Assembly: GCF_019039255.1 (NCBI RefSeq)
Contig: NZ_CP077062.1
Span: forward strand, 4,340,001-4,404,000
DNA: 64,000 nt
Source of the DNA: Nocardioides panacis
GTDB taxonomy: Bacteria; Actinomycetota; Actinomycetes; Propionibacteriales; Nocardioidaceae
Direction of reading: 5' to 3'
Shown here: piece after piece, positions 34,247 to 42,057 of the stretch
Layout of the letters: each line of letters begins with the position of its first letter
Numbering within the stretch: the first letter of the stretch is position 1
The notes under the pieces: model-generated
What the model saw: only the letters and a program-made list of their open reading frames with translations
Database searches by the model: none
What the model was told of the DNA's origin: nothing
Program-made: the position numbers and the translations under genes

Positions 34247-35162
34247 GCGCAACCTCCTCCAGCAGGGCGTCGAAGCCGCGGGAGGTGAACCCCCGTGCGG
34301 CCTTCTCGAACCGCTCGCGGCCCCAGCTGTCGAAGTCGAAGTCCAGGGTGCTGGCGCACGCCTGGATCGCCCCCCACAGCGACCAGCCGTAGGCCGACAC
34401 CAGCGCCTGGAGCCGCACGCGCGCCAGCCGGCTCCGGGTCGCCCGTCCGTCGTACGCCGCGAGGAGGGCCTCGACCTGGTCGTCGTCGAGGTCGCACTCG
34501 GTGGCGGTGTTGCCCAGCTCGAAGCAGGCGTCGTTGTTGCCGGAGTACTCGTAGTCGATCAGCCACACCCGGGTGCCGTCGTCGACGAAGTTGCCGGCGA
34601 GCAGGTCGTTGTTGCAGGGCACGGTCGGCGCGGCCCGCACGGCGAGCGCGGCCTGCACCCGGCGGAAGGCCGGGCCGTGGTCGGCGTACCCCTCGACGAG
34701 GCGGAAGCCCCGCTCCTGCACGGTCCGCAGGTAGCCCGCCTGCCGGGCGAACATGTCGAAGTCGCCGGTGAACCGCGGGCCGTCGTGCAGCCGCCGGACC
34801 GCCCGCCCGGCCCGCGCGAGGGCGTCCGGGGAGGCGAACGAGCCGTTGTCGTACGTCGTCCCGTCGATGTAGCCGATCACCAGCACGCCGAGGTCCGGCC
34901 GGTAGTCGACGACCGGGGCGCCGACCCCGGCCTGCGCGGCGGCCCGGGTGTTCAGGTGCTCGGCGTCCCGGTCGATCCCGAGCAGCGCCGCGTCCCCGCG
35001 GAACCGGCGGACGACCAGGTCGTCGGTGGGCGTGGTCACCCGGAGGTTCTGGTTCGTCAGGCCGCCGGGCAGCTCCACGACGGAGCGCGGGAGGCCCCGC
35101 AGGACCGGGATCCGGTCCAGCAGGGCCTCCAGCTCGACGTCCTGCGCGAGGTCGTCGGCCAC
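34236..35162 (-). CDS. Choline/ethanolamine-kinase-like phosphotransferase
   Basis: A 308-aa kinase of the aminoglycoside-phosphotransferase fold. Landmarks are the N-terminal GGLTNQNLRV loop (as in choline kinases), LVVRRF, the catalytic loop CNNDLLAGNF in place of the usual HxDxxxxN, and IDYEYSGNNDACFELGN, which is very close to choline/ethanolamine kinases. The family phosphorylates amino alcohols with ATP. Note the Cys where most kinases of this fold have His (HGDLHPGN), although NxD follows. The GTG start lies one base after the permease stop, so a shared substrate such as an amino alcohol is likely. Confidence 0.83.
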   Translation of the reverse strand: MADDLAQDVELEALLDRIPVLRGLPRSVVELPGGLTNQNLRVTTPTDDLVVRRFRGDAALLGIDRDAEHLNTRAAAQAGVGAPVVDYRPDLGVLVIGYIDGTTYDNGSFASPDALARAGRAVRRLHDGPRFTGDFDMFARQAGYLRTVQERGFRLVEGYADHGPAFRRVQAALAVRAAPTVPCNNDLLAGNFVDDGTRVWLIDYEYSGNNDACFELGNTATECDLDDDQVEALLAAYDGRATRSRLARVRLQALVSAYGWSLWGAIQACASTLDFDFDSWGRERFEKAARGFTSRGFDALLEEVARAD

Positions 35163-35163
35163 G

Positions 35164-36705
35164 TCAGTCGTCGAACGCCTTGATGACGGTCTCGTCGATC
35201 GTGTGCTTGGGCCCGGTGAACCACTTCTTCGCCGAGACGTTCCACCAGATCGCGAGCACGATCAGCACGCCGAAGGTCAGGATCGGGGCGTAGTTGAAGC
35301 TCGCCCAGCTGAAGTCCTTGTTGAAGGGCACGCCCGACGGGGTGAAGGGCAGGATGAAGTAGACGGAGATGACCGCGATCTCGATGACCGCGACCAGGTT
35401 CATCCACTTGTACTTCGACCCGAGGGTCCACGACCCCGGCTCGAAGGCGTCGCCCATCCGCCAGCGCAGGAAGATCGGGATCAGGAAGGCGAGGTACAGC
35501 CCGATCACCGCGACCGACACGATCGCGAGGAACGCGACCGGGATGCCACCGATGCTCTTGAGCGCCGGCAGCGTGATGATGATGCCGATCGTGGTGACGA
35601 AGATGACCGCGTTGGCCGGGATCCGCGTCTTGGGGTTGACCTTGGCCAGCCAGGTGGAGCCGGGGATCGCGCCGTCGCGGCTGAACGCGAAGGTCATCCG
35701 GGACGCGCTGGTCAGGCACGCGGTGGTGCAGAACAGCTGGCCGGCGGTGGAGATCAGCAGCACCAGGAAGTGCCAGCCCTCCGGCAGCGCCTGGCTGAAG
35801 ATGACGTCGATGCCGCCGCCGCCCTCGGTCACCTTGGCGGGGTCCTGGACGGCGAAGACGAACGCCAGCAGCAGCACGTAGCCGCCGATGGCCGAGTAGA
35901 AGATCGACCGCCAGATGCCCTTGGCCGCGCCGTCCGCCGCGTCGTGCGTCTCCTCCGACAGGTGCGCCGAGGCGTCGAAGCCGGTGATCGTGTACTGCGT
36001 GAGCAGGAAGCCCAGCGGCAGCACGAGGAACCAGTAGCTGCTGTTGCTGAAGCCGGAGTTGTTGATCCGCTCGGTGAACACGAAGTTCACGCTCTGGTGG
36101 GTGTCCGGCACGATGATCAGCACCAGGATCACGATCGCGGCACCCGCGACGTGCCACCACACCGAGATGTTGTTGACGACCGCGAGCAGGTGGCTGCGGA
36201 AGATGTTCATCACCGCGGCCAGCACCAGGATCACCACGAACAGGATGAACACCCGGGTGAGGGAGTAGCCGTCGGCCCAGTCGCTGCTGATCGTGCTGAT
36301 GGTCAGGTCGAGGAAGGTCGCCGCGCCGTAGGCGACCGAGGCGGTCACCGCGAGCAGCCCGATCAGGTTCAGCCACCCGGTGAAGAAGCCCGCCGCGGGG
36401 CCGCCCATCTTGGACGCCCACCAGTAGATGCCGCCGGACGTCGGGTACGCCGACACCAGCTCGGACATCGTGAAGCCGATGATCAGGATGAACGCCGAGA
36501 TCAGCGGCCAGCCCCAGGAGATGGCGACCGGGCCGCCGTTGTTCCAGCCCTGGTAGAAGGTCGTGAAGCATCCGGCGAGGATCGAGATGATCGAGAACGA
36601 GATCGCGAAGTTCGAGAAGCCGGACCAGGAGCGGCTGAGCTCCTGCTTGTAGCCCAGCTTGGCGAGCAGCTGCTCGTCGGAGGACAGTTCGGTCGGTTCG
36701 GCCAT
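35164..36705 (-). CDS. APC-family amino acid/amine permease
   Basis: A 513-aa membrane protein with about twelve helices. The start SWSGFSNFAISFSIISILAG and the run SELVSAYPTSGGIYWWASK are typical of the APC amino acid/choline/GABA permease branch. Charged surface loops include FDASAHLSEETHDAADGA. It would import an amine or amino acid by proton or cation symport. The ATG at 36705 follows GGGAGC. It is first in an operon with the kinase and the FAD/GcvT enzyme and diverges from a GntR regulator gene, with a palindrome between them. Confidence 0.9.
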   Translation of the reverse strand: MAEPTELSSDEQLLAKLGYKQELSRSWSGFSNFAISFSIISILAGCFTTFYQGWNNGGPVAISWGWPLISAFILIIGFTMSELVSAYPTSGGIYWWASKMGGPAAGFFTGWLNLIGLLAVTASVAYGAATFLDLTISTISSDWADGYSLTRVFILFVVILVLAAVMNIFRSHLLAVVNNISVWWHVAGAAIVILVLIIVPDTHQSVNFVFTERINNSGFSNSSYWFLVLPLGFLLTQYTITGFDASAHLSEETHDAADGAAKGIWRSIFYSAIGGYVLLLAFVFAVQDPAKVTEGGGGIDVIFSQALPEGWHFLVLLISTAGQLFCTTACLTSASRMTFAFSRDGAIPGSTWLAKVNPKTRIPANAVIFVTTIGIIITLPALKSIGGIPVAFLAIVSVAVIGLYLAFLIPIFLRWRMGDAFEPGSWTLGSKYKWMNLVAVIEIAVISVYFILPFTPSGVPFNKDFSWASFNYAPILTFGVLIVLAIWWNVSAKKWFTGPKHTIDETVIKAFDD

Positions 36706-36784
36706 TGGGGCTCCCAGGACGAGGGGCGAAGTTCGCTCAACGTAGCGCCGCCCGAGAAAGTCCGTCCAGACCTTCGGCGTAAAA

Positions 36785-36800
36785 GGTTTGAAGTCAAACC
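36785..36800. promoter_or_regulatory. Candidate GntR operator in the divergent promoter region
   Basis: GGTTTGA-AG-TCAAACC is an inverted repeat of two 7-nt half-sites. It lies 1 nt upstream of the -35 box of the regulator gene and contains a TTGACT facing the permease gene, so one bound dimer could control both directions. The regulator encoded at 36838 is the natural candidate. Confidence 0.6.
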
Positions 36801-36801
36801 A

Positions 36802-36831
36802 TTGACTCCGTTACGTCCCTGTCACGAGACT
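36802..36831 (+). promoter_or_regulatory. Promoter of the GntR-glutamine-synthetase-like operon
   Basis: TTGACT (36802-36807), 18 nt, GAGACT (36826-36831), then 6 nt to the GTG at 36838. The start codon would be at or beside the first transcribed base. Confidence 0.45.
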
Positions 36832-36837
36832 TGCGGA

Positions 36838-37569
36838 GTGTCGGCCAACCCCAGCATCGAGCTGAGCGAGACCGTCCTGCGTGCCGTGCGGGGGCATCAC
36901 GCCTTCGAGGGATGTGTCGAGCAGCTGGGCACCGCCATCCGGCTCGGGGTCTACCCCCGCGGGACCTCGCTCCCACCCGAGCGCGAGCTCGCCGAGCGGA
37001 TGGGCGTCTCCCGGGCCACGCTCCGCGAGGCGATCGCCGCGCTGCGGGCGGCCGAGTTCGTCCAGACCACCCGTGGGCGCGGCGGCGGGACCGTGGTGAG
37101 CTACCGGCCGAGGAAGCCGTCCGCCCGCGGCGCCCGGGCCCTCGGGCCGCGCAGCGACGCGCTGCGGGACATGCTGGTCTTCCGCCGGGTCGTGGAGCCC
37201 GGCGCCTGCCACATCGCCGCCTGCCGGGAGCTCGGGGAGAGCCAGCGGGACCTGCTGGTGGCCGCCCACGACGACGTCGCCGGGGCCACCGACCCGGCCG
37301 AGCACCGGCAGGCCGACTCCCGCTTCCACCTCGCGGTCGCCGCGGTCACCGAGTCCCCGCTGACGGTCCGCGCCGTGGCGGCGGTCCAGTCCGACCTGCA
37401 CGACATGCTCAGCGCCATCCCGGTGCTCGACGTCAACATCGAGCACTCCGCCCGGCAGCACCGGACGATCCTCACCGCGATCCTCAAGGGCGAGGCCACC
37501 CAGGCCCGCCGGGTCATGGAGAGCCACTGCGACGACACCGCCGCGCTGCTCCGCGGACTCCTCACGTGA
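36838..37569 (+). CDS. FadR-type GntR transcriptional regulator
   Basis: A 243-aa regulator. Residues 20-90 are the winged helix (GTSLPPERELAERMGVSRATLREAIAALRAAEFV) with a Gly/Arg wing; residues 105-240 are an FCD helical domain with the usual metal-site residues (RVVEPGACHIA, DSRFHLAVAAV, HSARQHRTIL). It sits between the divergent permease operon and the glutamine-synthetase-like gene, 28 nt ahead of the latter, so it probably controls the whole amine cluster. The effector is likely the amine or a gamma-glutamyl intermediate. GTG start; transcript probably leaderless. Confidence 0.85.
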   Translation: MSANPSIELSETVLRAVRGHHAFEGCVEQLGTAIRLGVYPRGTSLPPERELAERMGVSRATLREAIAALRAAEFVQTTRGRGGGTVVSYRPRKPSARGARALGPRSDALRDMLVFRRVVEPGACHIAACRELGESQRDLLVAAHDDVAGATDPAEHRQADSRFHLAVAAVTESPLTVRAVAAVQSDLHDMLSAIPVLDVNIEHSARQHRTILTAILKGEATQARRVMESHCDDTAALLRGLLT

Positions 37570-37597
37570 GCACCATCCCGACCAACCTGGAGAACCC

Positions 37598-38965
37598 ATG
37601 AGCCTGCCCAAACGGAACCCCCGGCTGCTGAGCCTCGAGCACCTCAAGGACCTGATCCGCAACGACGAGGTCGACACCGTCGTCATCGCCTTCACCGACA
37701 TGCAGGGGCGCCTGCAGGGCAAGCGGCTGCACGCGTCGTACTTCGTGGACGTGGTGGTCGACCAGGGCGCGGAGGGCTGCAACTACCTGCTGGGCGTCGA
37801 CGTGGACATGAACACCGTCGACGGCTACGCGATGACGTCGTGGGAGAAGGGCTACGGGGACATGGAGTTCGTCCTCGACTACGACACGATCCGCTGGCTG
37901 CCGCACCTGCCCAAGACCGTCCTGGTGCAGTGCGACCTGGTGCTGGCCGACCACGTGGCCGTCGAGCCGGCGCCGCGCACGATCCTCAAGAAGCAGCTCG
38001 CCCGGGCCGCCGAGCTCGGGTACGTCGCGCTGGCCGGCACCGAGCTGGAGTTCATCGTGTTCGACGACACCTACGAGAGCGCCTGGAACGCCGGCTACCG
38101 CGGGCTGACCCCGAGCAACCAGTACAACGTCGACTACTCCATCCTCGGTACGACGCGCGTGGAGCCGCTGCTGCGCGACATCCGCAACTCGATGCACGCC
38201 GCCGGGATGGTCGTCGAGGGCGCGAAGGGCGAGTGCAACCTCGGCCAGCACGAGATCGGCTTCCTCTACGACGAGGCGCTGGTGACCGCGGACAACCACT
38301 CGGTCTACAAGACCTCGGCCAAGGAGATCGCGGCGCTGCACGGCAAGGCACTGACGTTCATGGCGAAGTTCGACCAGCGGGAGGGCAACTCCTGCCACAT
38401 CCACCTGTCGCTGCGCGGCGCCGACGGGGACGTCGTGTTCTGGAAGGACGGGCGGCGTACCCCGCTCTACGACCACTTCGTCGCAGGCGTGCTCGCGACC
38501 ATGCAGGAGTTCACGCTGTTCTACGCGCCGAACGTCAACTCCTACAAGCGGTTCGCGGACGGCTCCTTCGCCCCCACCGCGGTCGCCTGGGGCCTGGACA
38601 ACCGGACCTGCGCGGTGCGGCTGGTCGGGCACGGGCCGTCGGCCCGGATGGAGAACCGGCTCCCGGGTGGGGACGTGAACCCCTACTTGGCACTGGCTGC
38701 CATGCTGGCGGGCGGCCTGCACGGCATCGAGCACGAGCTGGAGCTCGAGGACGAGCAGGTCGGCAACGCCTACACCTCCGACAAGCCCAAGGTGCCCCGC
38801 ACCCTGCGCGCCGCGAGGGACGCGTTCACCACCTCGGAGGTGGCGCGGTCCGTCTTCGGTGACGAGGTGGTGGACCACTACACGAACATGGCCGACGTGG
38901 AGCTCGCCTCCTTCGACTCGGCCGTGACCGACTGGGAGCTGCGCCGCGGCTTCGAGAGGATGTGA
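37598..38965 (+). CDS. Glutamine-synthetase family gamma-glutamylamine ligase
   Basis: A 455-aa cytoplasmic ligase of the glutamine synthetase fold. It has the beta-grasp N-terminus (about 15-115) and the catalytic domain with GTELEFIVF, KGECNLGQHEIG, NSCHIHLSL and RMENRLPGGDVNPYL. True GlnA enzymes differ around the ammonium site, and genes of this branch next to ALDH and PuuD-like genes usually glutamylate amines (PuuA, GlnA3, GlnA4). The expected reaction is glutamate plus amine plus ATP to gamma-glutamylamide. ATG behind CTGGAG. Its stop is close to, or overlaps, the aldehyde dehydrogenase start. Confidence 0.87.
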   Translation: MSLPKRNPRLLSLEHLKDLIRNDEVDTVVIAFTDMQGRLQGKRLHASYFVDVVVDQGAEGCNYLLGVDVDMNTVDGYAMTSWEKGYGDMEFVLDYDTIRWLPHLPKTVLVQCDLVLADHVAVEPAPRTILKKQLARAAELGYVALAGTELEFIVFDDTYESAWNAGYRGLTPSNQYNVDYSILGTTRVEPLLRDIRNSMHAAGMVVEGAKGECNLGQHEIGFLYDEALVTADNHSVYKTSAKEIAALHGKALTFMAKFDQREGNSCHIHLSLRGADGDVVFWKDGRRTPLYDHFVAGVLATMQEFTLFYAPNVNSYKRFADGSFAPTAVAWGLDNRTCAVRLVGHGPSARMENRLPGGDVNPYLALAAMLAGGLHGIEHELELEDEQVGNAYTSDKPKVPRTLRAARDAFTTSEVARSVFGDEVVDHYTNMADVELASFDSAVTDWELRRGFERM

Positions 38966-38973
38966 CCCGCAGC

Positions 38974-40335
38974 ATGAGCACCTACACGGTGGTCAACCCG
39001 GCGACCGAGCAGCCGGTGGTCGACGTGCAGCTCGCGACGGCCGAGGAAGCAGACGTGCTGATCGAGCGCGCGCACGCCGCGTTCCCGGCCTGGCGCGACG
39101 TCGCCCCCGGCGAGCGGGCCCGGCTGCTGCGCCGGTTCGCCGCCGTCGTCGACGAGCACGTCGAGGAGCTCGCCGAGATCGAGGTCCGCAACGCCGGCCA
39201 CACCTGGGGCAACGCCACCTGGGAGGCCGGCAACGTCCGCGACTGCCTGAACTACTACTCCGCGTCGCCGGAGCGGATGTTCGGCCGGCAGATCCCGGTG
39301 CCCGGTGGCGTCGACCTCACCTTCCACGAGCCGCTCGGCGTCGTCGGCATCATCGTGCCCTGGAACTTCCCGATGCCGATCCTGGCCTGGGGGATGGCGC
39401 CGGCGCTCGCCGCCGGGAACACCGTGGTCCTCAAGCCGGCCGAGCTCACCCCGCTGACCGCCATCCGGATCGCCGAGCTGGCGCTGGAGGCCGGTCTCCC
39501 CGAGGGTGTGCTCACGGTCATCCCGGGCAAGGGGTCGGTCGTCGGCGAGCGGTTCGTGACGCACCCGCTGGTCCGCAAGGTGGCGTTCACCGGCTCCACC
39601 GAGGTCGGCAAGCGGATCATGGCCGGCTGCGCGGAGCAGGTGAAGCGCTGCACCCTCGAGCTCGGCGGCAAGAGCGCCAACGTGATCTTCGCCGACGCCG
39701 ACCTGGCCGCGGCGGCCGCGGCGGCGCCGTACGCCGTGTTCGACAACGCCGGCCAGGACTGCTGCGCACGCTCGCGGATCCTCGTCGAGCGCTCGGCCTA
39801 CGACGAGTTCCTCGGGCTGCTCGAGCCCGCCGTGCGCGGGATGGCGGTGCTCGACCCGACGGACCGGTCGAGCGAGATGGGCCCGCTGATCTCCGCCCAC
39901 CAGCGCTCCGTCGTGCAGGGGTACGTCGACGAGGTCGACGTCGCCTTCGCCGGCAGCACGCCCGAGGGGCCCGGGTTCTGGGTGCCGCCGACCGTCGTGC
40001 TCGCCGGCTCCCCGGACGAGCGGATCTGGCGCGAGGAGGTGTTCGGCCCGGTCGTCGCGGTGATGCCCTTCGACGACGAGGCCGACGCCGTGGCCCGGGC
40101 CAACGACACCGAGTACGGCCTGTCCGGCTCGGTCTTCACCAACGACGTCGGCAAGGCGCTGCGCGTCGCGCGCGGCATCCAGGCCGGCAACCTGTCGGTG
40201 AACTCGAACTCCGCGGTGCGCTACTGGACCCCGTTCGGCGGCTACAAGCAGTCCGGCCTCGGCCGCGAGCTCGGCCCGGACGCCCCGAACGCCTTCACCG
40301 AAGAGAAGAACATCTTCATCTCCCACTCACGCTGA
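38974..40335 (+). CDS. NAD(P)-dependent aldehyde dehydrogenase
   Basis: A 453-aa enzyme of the ALDH superfamily with the cofactor segment IIVPWNFPMPILAWGMAPALAAGN, base Glu in LELGGKS, nucleophile Cys in NAGQDCCARSR and the C-terminal FGGYKQSGLGRELG. In this cluster it would oxidise the aldehyde of a gamma-glutamylated substrate to the acid, as PuuC does. A GTG at 38962 overlapping the ligase stop is an alternative start; the AGAGGA site stands too close to it, so I prefer the ATG at 38974. The stop TGA runs into copy C of the 55-bp repeat. Confidence 0.9.
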   Translation: MSTYTVVNPATEQPVVDVQLATAEEADVLIERAHAAFPAWRDVAPGERARLLRRFAAVVDEHVEELAEIEVRNAGHTWGNATWEAGNVRDCLNYYSASPERMFGRQIPVPGGVDLTFHEPLGVVGIIVPWNFPMPILAWGMAPALAAGNTVVLKPAELTPLTAIRIAELALEAGLPEGVLTVIPGKGSVVGERFVTHPLVRKVAFTGSTEVGKRIMAGCAEQVKRCTLELGGKSANVIFADADLAAAAAAAPYAVFDNAGQDCCARSRILVERSAYDEFLGLLEPAVRGMAVLDPTDRSSEMGPLISAHQRSVVQGYVDEVDVAFAGSTPEGPGFWVPPTVVLAGSPDERIWREEVFGPVVAVMPFDDEADAVARANDTEYGLSGSVFTNDVGKALRVARGIQAGNLSVNSNSAVRYWTPFGGYKQSGLGRELGPDAPNAFTEEKNIFISHSR

Positions 40336-40388
40336 CCCGTCACCCACGCACCCCTTTCCCCGGCGTGTCGTGGCACAAGTGACGGGTC
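40334..40388. repeat. 55-bp palindromic intergenic element, copy C
   Basis: Same length and ends as copies A and B: GACCCGTCAC and GTGACGGGTC. The interior differs more (CCACGCACC, then GGCGTGTCGTGG) but keeps the spacing. It begins inside the stop codon of the aldehyde dehydrogenase gene and ends 21 nt before the next start. Confidence 0.75.
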
Positions 40389-40409
40389 GCCCAGGAAAGG
40401 ACGCACGAC

Positions 40410-41177
40410 ATGGCAGGACGTCTGGACGGCAGGGTGGCCGTCGTCACCGGCGGGTGCTCCGGCATCGGCCTGGCGACGGTCAAGCGGTTCGCCGAGGAGG
40501 GCGCGCAGGTGGTCATCGGCGACCTGGACGACGCCCGGGGCAAGGAGGTCGTGGCCGGCATCGCGGGGCTGTTCGTGCACTGCGACGTCACCGACAAGGA
40601 GCAGGTCGACGCGCTGTTCAAGGCCGCCAAGGACACCTACGGCTCGGTCGACATCGCGTTCAACAACGCGGGCATCTCGCCGCCCGAGGACGACTCGATC
40701 CTGGACACCGACCTCGACGCCTGGCGCAAGGTGCAGGAGGTCAACCTGACCAGCGTGTACCTCTGCTGCAAGGCGGCGCTGCCCTACATGCTCGAGCAGA
40801 AGCGCGGCTCGATCATCAACACCGCCTCGTTCGTCGCGGTGATGGGTGCGGCCACCTCGCAGATCTCCTACTCGGCCTCCAAGGGCGGGGTGCTCTCGAT
40901 GTCGCGCGAGCTCGGCGTGCAGTTCGCGCGCGACGGCGTGCGGGTCAACGCGCTGTGCCCCGGGCCGGTCAACACCCCGCTGCTGCAGGAGCTGTTCGCG
41001 AAGGACGAGGACCGGGCGCAGCGGCGGCTGGTGCACGTCCCGATGGGCCGGTTCGCCGAGCCGGAGGAGATCGCCAACGCCGTGCTGTTCCTGGCCTCCG
41101 ACGAGTCCAGCTTCATCACCGCCAACACGTTCCTCGTCGACGGCGGGATCTCCGGCGCCTACGTCACCCCGCTGTGA
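40410..41177 (+). CDS. Short-chain dehydrogenase/reductase (SDR)
   Basis: A 255-aa classical SDR. It has the cofactor loop TGGCSGIG (14-21), an acidic residue in GDLDD that favours NAD(H), NNAG, and the catalytic Ser and YSASK. It ends in the standard FLVDGGISGAY. Between an aldehyde dehydrogenase and a gamma-glutamyl hydrolase it is well placed to oxidise the alcohol group of a gamma-glutamylated amino alcohol. AGGAAAGG precedes the ATG. The stop overlaps the next gene by GTGA. Confidence 0.88.
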   Translation: MAGRLDGRVAVVTGGCSGIGLATVKRFAEEGAQVVIGDLDDARGKEVVAGIAGLFVHCDVTDKEQVDALFKAAKDTYGSVDIAFNNAGISPPEDDSILDTDLDAWRKVQEVNLTSVYLCCKAALPYMLEQKRGSIINTASFVAVMGAATSQISYSASKGGVLSMSRELGVQFARDGVRVNALCPGPVNTPLLQELFAKDEDRAQRRLVHVPMGRFAEPEEIANAVLFLASDESSFITANTFLVDGGISGAYVTPL

Positions 41178-41882
41178 CGCACGTCGAGCCGCTCGTCGGC
41201 CTGTCCACCTACCGGGAGCAGGCCCGGTGGGGGGGTGTGGGACCAGCCGGCCGACCTGCTGCCCACGACGTACGTCGACGCGGTGACCCGCGCGGGCGGC
41301 GTACCCGTGCTGCTGCCACCGCAGGACCCGTCGACCGCGCGCGCCGTCGTGGCCCGGCTCGACGCCCTGGTGATCACCGGCGGCGCGGACGTCGACCCGG
41401 GCCGGTACGCCGCAGAGCCGCACCCGCGGACGGTCAGCTGGCGGACCGACCGGGACGCCTGGGAGCTGGCGCTCCTCGACGCCGCCGACGCCAGGAGCCT
41501 GCCGGTGCTGGGGATCTGCCGCGGGATGCAGGTGATGGCGGTGCACCGCGGGGGCCGGCTCGTCCAGCACCTCCCCGACGACGTGGGGCACGAGACGCAC
41601 TCGCCGGGCGGGGACGTCTTCGGCGACGTCGAGGTGTCGGTCAGCGCGGGCACCCGGCTCCGGGGGCTGGTCGGCGAGGAGGGCCTGGTGTCCTGCCACC
41701 ACCACCAGGCGGTCGCCGAGCACCCCGGCTACACCGCCTCCGCGTACGCCGCCGACGGCACGCTCGAGGCGATGGAGGCCGCCGGCGACCGGTTCGAGGT
41801 GGCCGTCCAGTGGCACCCCGAGACGCGCGCCGACGCCGGCCTGTTCAGCGGTCTGGTGGCCGCGGCCGTCGACGCCGGCTGA
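41174..41882 (+). pseudogene. Gamma-glutamyl hydrolase (peptidase C26, PuuD-like) with one apparent frameshift
   Basis: The GTG at 41174 overlaps the SDR stop. Translation reads MTHVEPLVGLSTYREQARWG and leaves frame in the G7 run 41229-41235; dropping one G continues as VWDQPADLLPTTYVDAV, a standard PuuD/C26 N-terminus. The repaired 235-aa class I amidotransferase has the nucleophile Cys in LGICRGMQ and the His-Glu pair in VQWHPE. It would release glutamate from a gamma-glutamylated acid, closing the pathway. All catalytic residues are intact, so sequence error is the likely cause. Confidence 0.82.
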
Positions 41883-42057
41883 CCCCGGCGTCGCGCGAAC
41901 GCACCCTCCGCCCCGGTCTGCTCCGACTCGTCCGCGATCCTCCTCCGGCCGCTCCCGAAGAACACTCCGGAGCAAGCGGACGTAGCGGCCATCGGCCCTT
42001 GCGGTCGGCAGAAACAGGCGCACTATGAGATCCACGGCATGGTGCGAGGAGGGGCGC

